A stretch of DNA of 64,000 nt from Conchocele bisecta (Eukaryota > Mollusca > Bivalvia > Lucinida > Thyasiridae), in contig CM055265.1 in the NCBI GenBank assembly GCA_029237695.1, positions 123,526,834 to 123,590,833 on the forward strand, read 5' to 3'. Below, one piece after another: positions 53,801 through 64,000 of the stretch; position 1 is the stretch's first letter; every line of letters starts with the position of its first letter. The position numbers were made by a program, and so were the translations under genes. The notes below the pieces were generated by a model, which was not told where the DNA came from, made no database searches, and saw only the letters and a list, made by a program, of their open reading frames with translations.

Positions 53801-56166
53801 CCTAATTCGCTCACCTGACTCCATGAACACCAGAGGAGAATGTGACATTGAGTTCATGTGTTTTAAAAAAATTGTGCTATTTTTAGACGGCGATGACTCT
53901 CATTTTACCAAATCTGAAAATGCATCACCCAAGGATCGGAACTTCCTATGAAGTTTGGCCAGCATCGGCCATGTGGTTCCTGAGAAAAATACGTTCAAAA
54001 TCTCAAATAAATGGACCTTTTGGCGGCCATCATGGATGACATAATCATCCGATTCCGACAAATATTGATCGATACCTTCAATTTGTTAAATGACATGTGC
54101 ATATTTGGTCAAGAATTAAATTTACACCCCACGGGCCACGCCCATTTTTGACCCCGGGGTCACCATTTTCACAACTTAAAAAGAGCATTGTACATCGATC
54201 ATTCCTACCAAGTTTCGTCGAAATCCGGCTAGTGGTTCATGAGAAAAATATTTTTTAAGAATTTGTGCTGTTTTTAGACGGTGGCCATCTTGGATTAGCG
54301 ATGACCTCCATTATAACTAATCTGAAAAGGCTTCACCCATGGACCATAACTGTGAAGTGGGCCAAGCGGTTCATGTGAAGTAGAATTTTTAAATCTCTAA
54401 TAAAAGAACGACCTTTTGACCTTTCGGCGGCCATCTTGGATGACATAACCATCAGATTTCGACAAAAAATTCACCAGAGTGATCGCCTCATTGATACCTT
54501 CGATTTGATATATAACACATTCGGTCACAAATAAAATTTGACCCCAATTTGACCCCACGGGCCATGCACATTTTTGACCTCGGGGTCACTATTTTAACAA
54601 CTTTGAAAGAGTATTGTACATTGATCATTCCTACCAAGTGTCGTCGAAATCCGGCTGGCGGTTCATGAGAAGAAGATTTTTTAAGAATTTATGCTATTTT
54701 TAGACGGCGATGACTCTCATTTTACCAAATCTGAAAATGCATCACCCAAGGATCGGAACTTCCTATGAAGTTTGGCCAGCATCGGCCATGTGGTTCCTGA
54801 GAAAAATACGTTCAAAATCTCAAATAAATGGACCTTTTGGCGGCCATCATGGATGACATAATCATCCGATTCCGACAAATATTGATCGATACCTTCAATT
54901 TGTTAAATGACATGTGCATATTTGGTCAAGAATTAAATTTGACCCCACGGGCCACGCCCATTTTTGACCCCGGGGTCACCATTTTCACAACTTAAAAAGA
55001 GCATTGTACATCGATCATTCCTACCAAGTTTCGTCGAAATCCGGCTAGTGGTTCATGAGAAAAATATTTTTTAAGAATTTGTGCTGTTTTTAGACGGTGG
55101 CCATCTTGGATTAGCGATGACCTCCATTATAACTAATCTGAAAAGGCTTCACCCATGGACCATAACTGTGAAGTGGGCCAAGCGGTTCATGTGAAGTAGA
55201 ATTTTTAAATCTCTAATAAAAGAACGACCTTTTGACCTTTCGGCGGCCATCTTGGATGACATAACCATCAGATTTCGACAAAAAATTCACCAGAGTGATC
55301 GCCTCATTGATACCTTCGATTTGATATATAACACATTCGGTCACAAATAAAATTTGACCCCAATTTGACCCCACGGGCCATGCACATTTTTGACCTCGGG
55401 GTCACTATTTTAACAACTTTGAAAGAGTATTGTACATTGATCATTCCTACCAAGTGTCGTCGAAATCCGGCTGGCGGTTCATGAGAAGAAGATTTTTTAA
55501 GAATGTATGCTATTTTTAGACGGCGGCCATCTTGGATTAGCGATGACCTCCATTTTAACAAATCTGAAAAGGCTTCACCCATGGACCATAACTTTTAAGT
55601 TTGGCTACCATGGGCCAAGCGGTTCATGTGAAGAAGAATTTTGAAATCTCTAATAAAAGAACGACCTTTTGACCTTTCGGCGGCCATCTTGGATGACATA
55701 ACAATCCGATTTCGACAAAAAATGCACCAGAGTGATCGCCTCTTTGATACCTTCAATTCGATATATGACATGACCATATTCGGTCAAAAATAAAATTTGA
55801 CCCCAATTTGACCCCACAGGCCACGCCCAGTTTTGACCCCAGGGTCACCATTTTAACAACTGTGAAAGAGCATTGTACATCGATCATTCCTACCATGTTT
55901 TGTCGAAATCCGGTTGGCGGTTCTTGAGAAGAAGATTTTTGAAGAATTTGTGCTATTTTTAGACGGCGGCAATCTTGGATTACACAATGATGTCATTTTA
56001 ACAATTTTGTAATCCCCCTACCTAAGGACCATGATCATGAAGTTTAGTAACTATAGGCCCAATGGTTACTGAGGTGAAGACGTTTGAAAATGTTCACGGA
56101 CGACGACGGACGACGGATACATTGCGGTAACAATAGCTCACATGAGCTTCGCTCAGGTGAGCTAAT
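53801..56166. repeat. ~400 bp module array with an 827 bp tandem duplication, hairpin end
   Basis: The left edge has AATTCGCTCACCTGACTCC. Six ~400 bp modules contain TTTTTAGACGGCG, CATGGACCATAACT and GGCGGCCATCTTGGATGACA-type sequence. The block from 53881 repeats from 54708 at a period of 827 bp, nearly identically. The right end has (GGACGAC)n near 56098-56117 and a hairpin at 56134-56164 with arms TAGCTCAC and GTGAGCTA. No genes. Confidence 0.85.
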
Positions 56167-56298
56167 AAGGAAAATAGATAGAGAATAGTAGGTTAGTGCC
56201 GTGAATGGGAAAAAATATCTGGCAAGGCTCATTTTGACATAAAGAAATGGACAAGTATTTGCAAGATTAGCGCAGACGGTAGTGTATCAGCGACAAAC

Positions 56299-56428
56299 CT
56301 TCTGACCACGAACAGAATAACAATGATGGCGACGATGACGAGGGCCAAGACTGCGACACCAACAGCCAGTCCAGCTACTTCTGCGCCATCTTTGCGTGTG
56401 GTCTGCGCTTCAGGACCCATCGCCTTCA
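56299..56428 (-). CDS. Transmembrane exon of the host membrane receptor
   Basis: The minus-strand exon is bounded by a 3' splice site (TTCATTACAG before 56428) and a 5' splice site (AG|GTTTGT at 56299/56298). It encodes a short extracellular stalk (AMGPEAQTTRKDGAE), a strong transmembrane segment VAGLAVGVAVLALVIVAIIV continuing ILFVV, and the basic stop-transfer RR. The 5' junction is phase 1, common after extracellular EGF-like modules. The 3' junction is phase 2 and matches the start of the tail exon at 34905-35286. The splice pair and topology support one receptor gene with a ~21 kb intron carrying the Polinton. Upstream ectodomain exons are not in the window. Confidence 0.75.
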
Positions 56429-56528
56429 CTGTAATGAAGCGTTGACATAGAGAATATCTTATCTATCACGTTAGATACTTCATTTCATTTCATTTAATGG
56501 TGTTTAACGGCCTGTCAAACGTTGACAT

Positions 56529-56792
56529 AGAGACTATCAGTAGCCTATTTCACACACATTGCGAAGTATACTTATCTTGTTAAGTACACTTTGAGGATTT
56601 GTTTTTCATTATACTGAATTTATTACATTATCACAGCCATTTTGGCTATGCTAATGTAATAAATTCAGTATAATAAGTCTGCATGCTTTTAATCATCATA
56701 TACATGAAGTTGTTAGTTCTATATGAAATAATGTATTTTGTGAAAAATAAATGATTACTCCCGAAAAGTACACTTTGCTGCACAAGTAGCCC
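56529..56792. mobile_element. Palindromic MITE, family M, copy 5 (degenerate)
   Basis: The left end AGTAGCCTATTTCACACACA, GAAGTATACTTATCT and the central palindrome near 56636 (ATCACAGCCATTTTGGCT) match family M. The right end is truncated after ACTTTGCTGCACAAGTAGCC, where repeat family D begins. Confidence 0.72.
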
Positions 56793-57100
56793 TGGAATTC
56801 GAATAACCACGCCAGAGTCAATTAAGCCCACTCCCTGAACGTAATACGATTAGTAATACTCTGACTTACTCAAATTCGAAGGTACAAAATCACATGGCGT
56901 GTCTCATATGTGCTTGAATTCTCTTTCGTGTACATTATTTATTTGCTTAGCGACCTATCTACTCTTACTATTTTTATAACGGATATAGCCGGATTTAGCA
57001 AGAAAGCGAACACTAAAATGTACCTGAGGGCCAATCCATGGATATCATGATTCCGCTAAGGATGAATCCCATTGTTAAATTTACCCTTCGCATGCTCCAA
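56785..57100. repeat. Dispersed repeat family D, copy 3 (diverged)
   Basis: It shares AATACGATTAGTAATACTC-type sequence, GAGGGCCAATCCATGGATAT and GATGAATCCCATTGTTAAA with 22740-23100 and 23815-24170. It is interrupted by AT-rich sequence. Confidence 0.5.
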
Positions 57101-57109
57101 CAAACCGCC

Positions 57110-57830
57110 CACGTGACGTTAGCTATAATGGTTATGACGAGAGGCTATGAAACGATTCCGAGCCGAGAATGATGTACTTGATATAGAGAATACCATGCTA
57201 GTGTCTTTTGATATCAAGTTTATAAGGCAAGGCTAGGAAACGCGTACAGGCACATTATTTTGTCCCTGAAATACAGGCGCACATTCCCCGCAACCCGCCC
57301 CACCCACTCGTCACCCAACCCCAATAAAAAGCACACATGAAATACATGTATATACATGTAACATGAGAACAACGAATGTATCATGTAAAACAAACATTAA
57401 TAAAGCCTGCAGCAAATAGAGTCGCAGTATATCAAGACATATATGCATTGAGCAATTATGTAAATAACCGGACAACAAGTGTACTGACTTGGAACAGTCA
57501 GTGGGCAACACAGAGAAAACCAGTGTGCATAACACACACACACACCACTCCCCCCCTCACCCCACACAATTACCCCCGCCGTTGTGCACCGCCGAGATAA
57601 GTATGTACTGTTTTATACGTCAACTAATTTAAATTGAGTACATTTTAGCGGTCATCTTGGATTCCATACTAATTCGCAAATGGTTAAAAGTTTACTTAGT
57701 ATATATTGTGCTGCTATGCTGATTTGAAATCATTTATTATTTTACTCTACTTTGGCTGCCATCTTGTATTATGGAAATGTCCTAAAGATGACAGCGTGTC
57801 ATCATGCAGTGTCCGATTGTGTACAACATG
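57110..57830. other. Non-coding DNA with CA-rich tract, no gene recognised
   Basis: A repeat end with GAGAATACCATGCTAGTGTC lies near 57185, and a (CA)n/CCCC-rich tract near 57530-57580. Nothing else is supported. Confidence 0.45.
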
Positions 57831-60800
57831 AACTAGAAATGGACGCTTGTCGACAAGCGCATGTGTATCCCCCTCCCCAGATACACAAGTAGTTTGAAAA
57901 AAGGATGTTCGAGTTATGCTTCGGAGACAAAATCAGTGACGGAAAAACAAAGGGAGATAACTAAAGAATTAGTGATGCAAGAGTTGTCATTCTTGCGTGA
58001 CACACCTTTAGGGTCGTGGTCTATGCATGTGTGAAGTTTCATGAAAATATTCCAAAGGGTGTTCGAGTTATGCTCCAGACACGAAATCAGTGCACGAAAC
58101 AACAAAGGGAGATAACTAAGAAATTAATGACGCAAGAGTTGTCATTCTTACGTGCGACACACCTTTGGGTCGTCTTCTATGCATGTGTGAAGTTTAATAA
58201 ACTAGAAAAATGTGTTCATAGAACACGGATGTCCCACATATCGCTTTGATAATAAATGAGGCCAAATTCCAAGTCAAAATTTTCTTCCTAGCGTTAAAGT
58301 TTTTGAAGCACCAAGTATTTTGACCTTGACCCTGGGCTTGGCGGAGGCAGACGAACGTGATTTGGCACAGGGCTAGAGCATTAGAGCAATGTGTATATGA
58401 AATATGAAGCCTTGATCCGTGAAAGAAAACAGAAAATTATAAGATATTTACCCGAACGTTAAAGTTTTTGAAGCACTAAGTATGTGATCTTAACCCTGGG
58501 GTTGGGGGCGGACGAACGTGGATTTGCCACAGGGCGGTTAGCGTAAAGTAGGTTTTTACAATTTTTTTTTTTGTTAGAGCAATGTGTATATGATATAAAT
58601 ATGAAGGAGATCGGTCGCGAAGGATGAAGAAATTATGGAGAACCATTTACCCGGAGTGTTAAAGTTTTGTGACGGACGGACGACGGGAGGACGGGAGGAT
58701 GGGACGCATGTTCCTACGAATGAATACTTGTTGGGTTTTTACTCTATAAAACTACCCAACAAGAGTACCAAACACTATCCTAACCCTACCCAATAAGATC
58801 CCCGTACGCTTACAACAAGTACCCATTCGTGTGTGCGGACGGACGGACAGACAAGGGTAACACTAAATGCCCCCTCCACTTGTGGCGAGGCATGGACACG
58901 AAAAAAAAAGATACAGTATAACGAAAAACTTTAACCAAAAAACTTAAGCAAAAACTTTAACCGGACACACGTACGTACGTACGTACGTACGACAGTACGT
59001 ACGTACGACAAAGTGCCGACTATATCGCGCTTTCCGCAAGCGGGCGCGAAAATTTTTTTAACCAAAAACTTCAAAGTAATTTGACCTTGACATTGGGCAC
59101 AGGGGCCGCACGGGAGGGGGGTAGAATGAAAATATAGATGATGATAAACACCCATGTGAAGTTTCAAGGTAATGGGCAAAGCAATTGCAGAGATATAGTA
59201 TAACGAAAAAAATTAACCAAAAAATTTAACCAAAAACTTTTAACCAAAAAACTTAACCAAAAACTTCAAAGTAATTTGACCTTGACATTGGGCACAGGGG
59301 CCGCACAGGAGGGTGGTAGAATGAAAATACAGATGATGATAAACACCCACGTGAAGTTTCAAGGTAATGGGCAAAGTAGTTGCAGAGATATAGTATAACG
59401 AAAAACTTTAACCAAAAACCTTAACCAAAAACATTAACAAAAAAAAAACTTAACCAAAAAACTTAACCAAAAACTTTAACCAAAAAACTTAACCAAAAAA
59501 CTTAACCAAAAACTTTAACCAAAAAACTTAACCAAAAACTTCAAAGTAATTTGACCTTGACATTGGGCACAGGGGCCGCACGGGAGGGGTAGTAATGAAA
59601 ATGATAGATGATGATAAACACCCATGTGAAGTTTCAAGGTAATGGGCAAAGCAGTTGCAGAGATATAGTATAACGAAAAACATTAACCAAAAACCTTAAC
59701 CAAAAACTTTAACAAAAAAAAAACTTAACCAAAAAACTTAACCAAAAACTTTAACCAAAGAACTTAACCAAAAACTTCAAAGTAATTTGACCTTGACATT
59801 GGGCACAGGGGCCGCACGAGAGGGGGGTAGAATGAAAATATAGATGATGATAAACACCCATATGAAGTTTCAAGGTAATGGGCAAAGCGTTGCAGAGATA
59901 TAGTATAAGACTTAAACCAAAAAACTAATAAAAAAACTTAACCAAACTTAACCAAAAAAACTTAACCAAAAATTCAAAGTAATTTGACCTTGACATGCAC
60001 AGGGGCCGCAGGGAGGGGGTAGAATGATAGACGATGATACCCTGAAGTTTCAAGGTAATGGGCAAAGTGTTGCAGAGATAGATAAGTTATTTGCAGAAAA
60101 AAACATTGCAGAAGAAAATATAGTATCAACCCGATTTCTTAAACCACTAAAAATAACCAAAAAAAAAACTTAATAAAAAAACTTAACCAAAAACTTTAAC
60201 CAAAAAAACTTAACCAAAAACTTCAAAGTAATTTGACCTTGACATTGGGCACAGGGGCCGCACGGGAGGGGGTAGAATGAAAATATAGACGATGATAAAC
60301 ACCCATGTGAAGTTTCAAGGTAATGGGCAAAGCAGTTGCAGAGATATAGTATAACGAAAAACTTTAACGAAAAACTTTAACCAAAAAACTTAACCAAAAA
60401 CTTTAACCAAAGATCTTAACCAAAAACTTTAACCAAAAAACTTAACCAAACAACTTAACCAAAAACTTTAACCGGACACACGTACGTATGCCAAAGTTCC
60501 GACTATATCGCACTTTCCGCAAGCGGGCGCGACAAAAAATTGAAAAAGAATGTAAAAAAAAATAAAAAATAATAATGCTCCCTACTGGAGCCCAGAATGT
60601 TTTTTAATAGTCCTATATTTATCTACATATCATATATGCACAGGTCCACATATTGCCACAATATTTTCAAAACAGTTTACGGAAATGTAATATAATCATT
60701 TATCTGTATAAATTACCTCTAAGTGGTCAATGGTCAGTTGCACATGCTAGCACATGCACAGGTGAATAGTCCGTATCACTTACGACCTTATGCTACGAGA

Positions 60801-62802
60801 CAAAAATTGAAAAAGAATTTGAAAAAAAAAATGAAAAAAAAAAAATGGACAAAAAAAGTTTAAAAATTAAAAATAATAATGCTTGCTACTGAATTTTTTT
60901 TTAATAGTCCTATATTTATCTACATATATCTGCACAGGTCCACATAATGCCACAATATTTTCAACACAGTTTACGGAAATGTAATATCCAATGTAGTAAT
61001 TTACCTGTATAAATTACCTGTGGTCAGACTGGTCAAGACTGGACATCTGCACATGCTAGCAGATGCAGCACATGGACAGGTGAATGGTTCTCCCAGTCTC
61101 TATTGTTCTCTCTACAGGTAAGGTGTACAGAGCACAGGAGAAAAGGTGTACAGAGCAGACGAGAAAACGGGTCTTCATGCATTATTGTCCAGTTTGTAGA
61201 GTGCGCAAAACAAAAAAGGGAGATAACTAAAAAATTAGCTACGCAAGAGTTGTCATTCTTGTGCGCGACACACCTCCGGGTCGTGGTCTATGCATGTGTG
61301 AAGTTCCATGAAAATATTCCAAAGGGTGGTCGAGTTATGCTCCGGACAGGAAATCAGTGCGCGAAAACAAAAAAGGGAGATAACTAAAAAATTAGCTATG
61401 CAAGAGTTGTCATTCTTGTGCACGACACACCTTCGGTTCGTGATCTAATTGAATATGTGAAGTTTCATAAAAATATTCCAAAGGCTGGTCGAGTTATGGT
61501 CAATCAGTGCGCTAAACAAAAAAGTGAGATAACTCAAAAATTAGCTATGCAAGAGTTGTCATTCTTGTGTGTGACACACCTTCGGGTCGTGGTCTATGCA
61601 TGTGTGAAGTTTCATGAAAATATTCCAAAGGGTGGTGGAGTTATGCTCCGGACACGAAATCAGTGTGAGAAACAAAAAAGGGAGATAACTAAAAAATTAG
61701 CTATGCAAGAGTTGTCATTCTTGTGCACGACACACCTTCGGTTCGTGGTCTAATTGAATATGTGAAGTTTCATAAAAATATTCCAAAGGGTGGTCGAGTT
61801 ATGGTCAATCAGTGCGCGAAACAAAAAAGTGAGATAACACAAAAATTAGCTATGCAAGAGTTGTCATTCTTGTGTGTGACACACCTTCGGGTCGTGGTCT
61901 ATGCATGTGTGAAGTTTCATGAAAATATTCCAAAGGGTGGTGGAGTTATGCTCCGGACACGAAATCAGTGCGAGAAACAAAAAAGGGAGATAACTAAAAA
62001 ATTAGCTATGCAAGAGTTGTCATTCTTGTGCACGACACACCTTCGGTTCGTGGTCTAATTGAAATATGTGAAGTTCATAAAAATATTCCAAAGGGTGGTC
62101 GAGTTATGGTCAATCAGTGCGCGAAACAAAAAAAAAGTGAGATAACACAAAAATATTAGCTATGCAAGAGTTGTCATTCTGTGTGACACACCTTCGGGTT
62201 CGTGGTCTATGCAATGTGTGAAGTTTCATGAAAATATTCCAAAGGGTGGTGGAGTTATGCTCCGGGGACACGAAATCAGTGCGAGAAACAAAAAAAAAGG
62301 GAGATCAACTAAAAAATTAGCTATGCAAGAGTTGTCATTCTTGTGCACGACACACCTTCGGTTCGTGGTCTAATTGAATATGTGAAGTTTCATAAAAATA
62401 TTCCAAAGGGTGGTCGAGTTATGGTCAATCAGTGCGCGAAACAAAAAAGTGAGATAACTAAAAAATCAGCTATGCAAGAGTTGTCATTCTTGTGTGTGAC
62501 ACACCTTCGGGTCGTGGTCTATGCATGTGTGAAGTTGCATGAAAATATTCCAAAGGGTGGTGGAGTTATGTTCCGGACACGAAATCAGTGCGAGAAACAA
62601 AAAAGGGAGATAACTAAAAAATTAGCTATGCAAGAGTTGTCATTCTTGTGAGCGACACACCTTCGGGTCGTGGTCTATGCATGTGTGAAGTTTCATGAAA
62701 ATATTCCAAAGGGTGTTCGAGTTATGCTCCGGACAAGAAGTGTCTGCGGCGGACGCGGCGCGCTGTCAAATCCATAGCCGACGGAGTCCGGGGGATACAA
62801 TT
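57831..62802. repeat. Composite satellite, copy 2 (~4.97 kb)
   Basis: The modules follow the same order as 13125-17882: GGGAGATAACTAA units (57831-58255), ~168 bp units (58290-58670), (GGAC)n with a truncated hairpin arm near 58868, seven TTGACCTTGACATTGGGCAC units (58880-60530), A-rich CTACTGGAGCCCAGA units (60540-61030), then an expanded array of about ten ~150 bp units (61190-62750). It ends with GGACGCGGCGCGCTGTC and a hairpin that has lost its left arm. Open frames here are repeat translations. Confidence 0.85.
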
Positions 62803-63005
62803 AACTACCAATTTTAGAGGGAAACTACAATATGCCTATTTTCCAATTTTACTATTTATGGCTAAACTAGACTTTATACAATACTATTCTTGTTTTCGTA
62901 AGTACATTATTAGAAATAGATTCCAAGCTATCTACATGTAGCCATATTTCGAAAGAACTTTCAACAAGAGTGCCGAAGGTCACAATATACGCCCGTCGAG
63001 GTAAG

Positions 63006-63570
63006 CCAAGTCAACAAGGGGAGATAACTCGCTGAAACCAATAAGGTTCTTCATCTTGACGTGATAAACATGTATACCGAATCTGTTTGTGTGGACAAGT
63101 GTACAGGGTGCGAACATTAAAAATGGACGCCAAGGGAAGATAAGTCATGGAAATTGTTTTAATATAATCAATATGCCGTGATACACATGTATACCGAATT
63201 TGGTTACGATCGATCAAGTATAACTTGAGTTATTGCGTGGAAAAGGAGTGCGAACATTAAAAATGGCCGCCCAGGAGATAAGTTATCGGAATTGGTGTCA
63301 AAATCAATGGCTTCTTTATCTTGACGTGATAAAGACGTATACCGAATTTGGTTCCGATCGATCAAGTAGCACTTGAGTTATTGCGTGGACAATGATACAG
63401 AGTGCAAAATTTGCCGGCAAGGGGAGAAAGGTCATAAAACATTTTTGACAATCAATAGGCATATTCGTCATGCCATGGCAAACATGTATCATGAATTTGG
63501 GTACAATCGGTCCAGTCGAACCGGACTTATTGGTGGACAAGGATACAGAGTGAGAAAATTAACAAGAGCT
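63006..63570. repeat. Degenerate ~115 bp tandem repeat
   Basis: Four diverged units contain ATGTATACCGAATTTGGTT, CGATCAAGTA, TTGAGTTATTGCGTGGA and GCGAACATTAAAAATGGC. No coding features. Confidence 0.65.
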
Positions 63571-63624
63571 GTAGGAGAACAGCATAGCTCGACTACGAGG
63601 GTTGTCGATGTACACATAGCTTGA

Positions 63625-64000
63625 CAAACAAGGTGGCTGCGGCCTGCATAAAAACCTTAACCAAGGTTGACTAAAAAAATTAACCAAGGGAAATTAAGTA
63701 AGTAATTCAAAGTTAAATGTAGGTCAATGACAGATATAGGTCAGGGGTTATTGATGTAAATCACTAGGAGATGAAGTTTTCCAAGTATGGTTGCTGTAGG
63801 CCCCGGAGTATTCCATATACAAGCTTGACTAAAAACCTTAACCAAGGGGAAATAACTAAGTAATCCAAGGATAAAAGTAGGTCAAGGTCAAATATAGGTC
63901 AGGGATTATTGATGTACATCACTAGGAGAAGAATTGTCCAAGTATGGAATATGTAGGCCCAGTATATTCAATATACAAGCTTGACACTAAACAATTAACC
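63625..64000. repeat. Two diverged ~180 bp units with ACCTTAACCAAGG
   Basis: Two units (about 63640-63830 and 63831-64000) share TGACTAAAAACCTTAACCAA, GGTCAGGGATTATTGATGTA and CACTAGGAGA. The second runs to the window edge. Related in style to the AACCAAAAAACTT satellite. Confidence 0.65.

Noticed and set aside
57530..57600. Coding frame across the CA/CCCC-rich tract
   Set aside because: Simple-sequence composition only.
61103..62651. Series of ~100-codon plus-strand frames with similar proteins
   Set aside because: They are in-register translations of a ~150 bp tandem repeat; related copies elsewhere have indels that break the frame.

Overview
This is eukaryotic, intron-bearing, repeat-rich DNA, most likely from a marine bivalve mollusc. 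The reasons are a tRNA-derived SINE with a mollusc-type tail, many short palindromic elements, families of ~150-170 bp modules ending in GGAC microsatellites and hairpins, and a Maverick/Polinton of the invertebrate type. No prokaryotic organisation, rRNA or functional tRNA gene was seen. Base composition is AT-rich outside the Polinton; the Polinton's polymerase and integrase genes are clearly more GC-rich.

Layout. 1-0.67 kb: minus-strand fragment of a second Polinton DNA polymerase, cut by the window edge. 0.8-1.85 kb: satellite. 1.85-4.35 kb: decayed plus-strand LINE. 4.69-8.1 kb: decayed minus-strand CR1/L2-like LINE (ORF1 esterase/zinc knuckle, endonuclease, reverse transcriptase) split by a TTAA-flanked DNA element at 5.87-6.58 kb; a second copy of that element lies at 9.0-9.8 kb. 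13.1-17.9 kb and 57.8-62.8 kb: two copies of one composite satellite, modules in the same order. 19-24 kb: palindromic elements, a 4-copy tandem repeat and dispersed repeats. 24.3-27.3 kb: broken MULE-type transposon gene with an OTU-like protease domain. 27.4-28.45 kb: two-unit satellite of ~170 bp. 31-36 kb: MITEs, one carrying a piece of a Polinton gene, plus a SINE.

Host gene. A single-pass membrane receptor is encoded on the minus strand. Its transmembrane exon is 56299-56428 and its terminal cytoplasmic-tail exon 34905-35286. Splice sites and phase match, so the ~21 kb between them is one intron, and that intron holds the complete Polinton.

Polinton (36113-50655). It has ~186 bp near-identical terminal inverted repeats, each containing its own hairpin, followed on the left by a subterminal tandem array. 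The protein-primed polymerase lies at the left on the plus strand. A packed minus-strand block follows: integrase, small membrane proteins, packaging ATPase and virion-type proteins. A plus-strand block then holds a candidate minor capsid protein, a coiled-coil fibre-like protein and small ORFs. Two minus-strand genes, one a zinc-ribbon protein, lie next to the right end. The polymerase lacks palm motif B and several genes are frameshifted, so the element cannot act alone as read, although its ends look young.

Most other sequence is decayed mobile DNA. Frameshifts are reported as seen; some could be uncorrected long-read errors, but the polymerase deletion could not.
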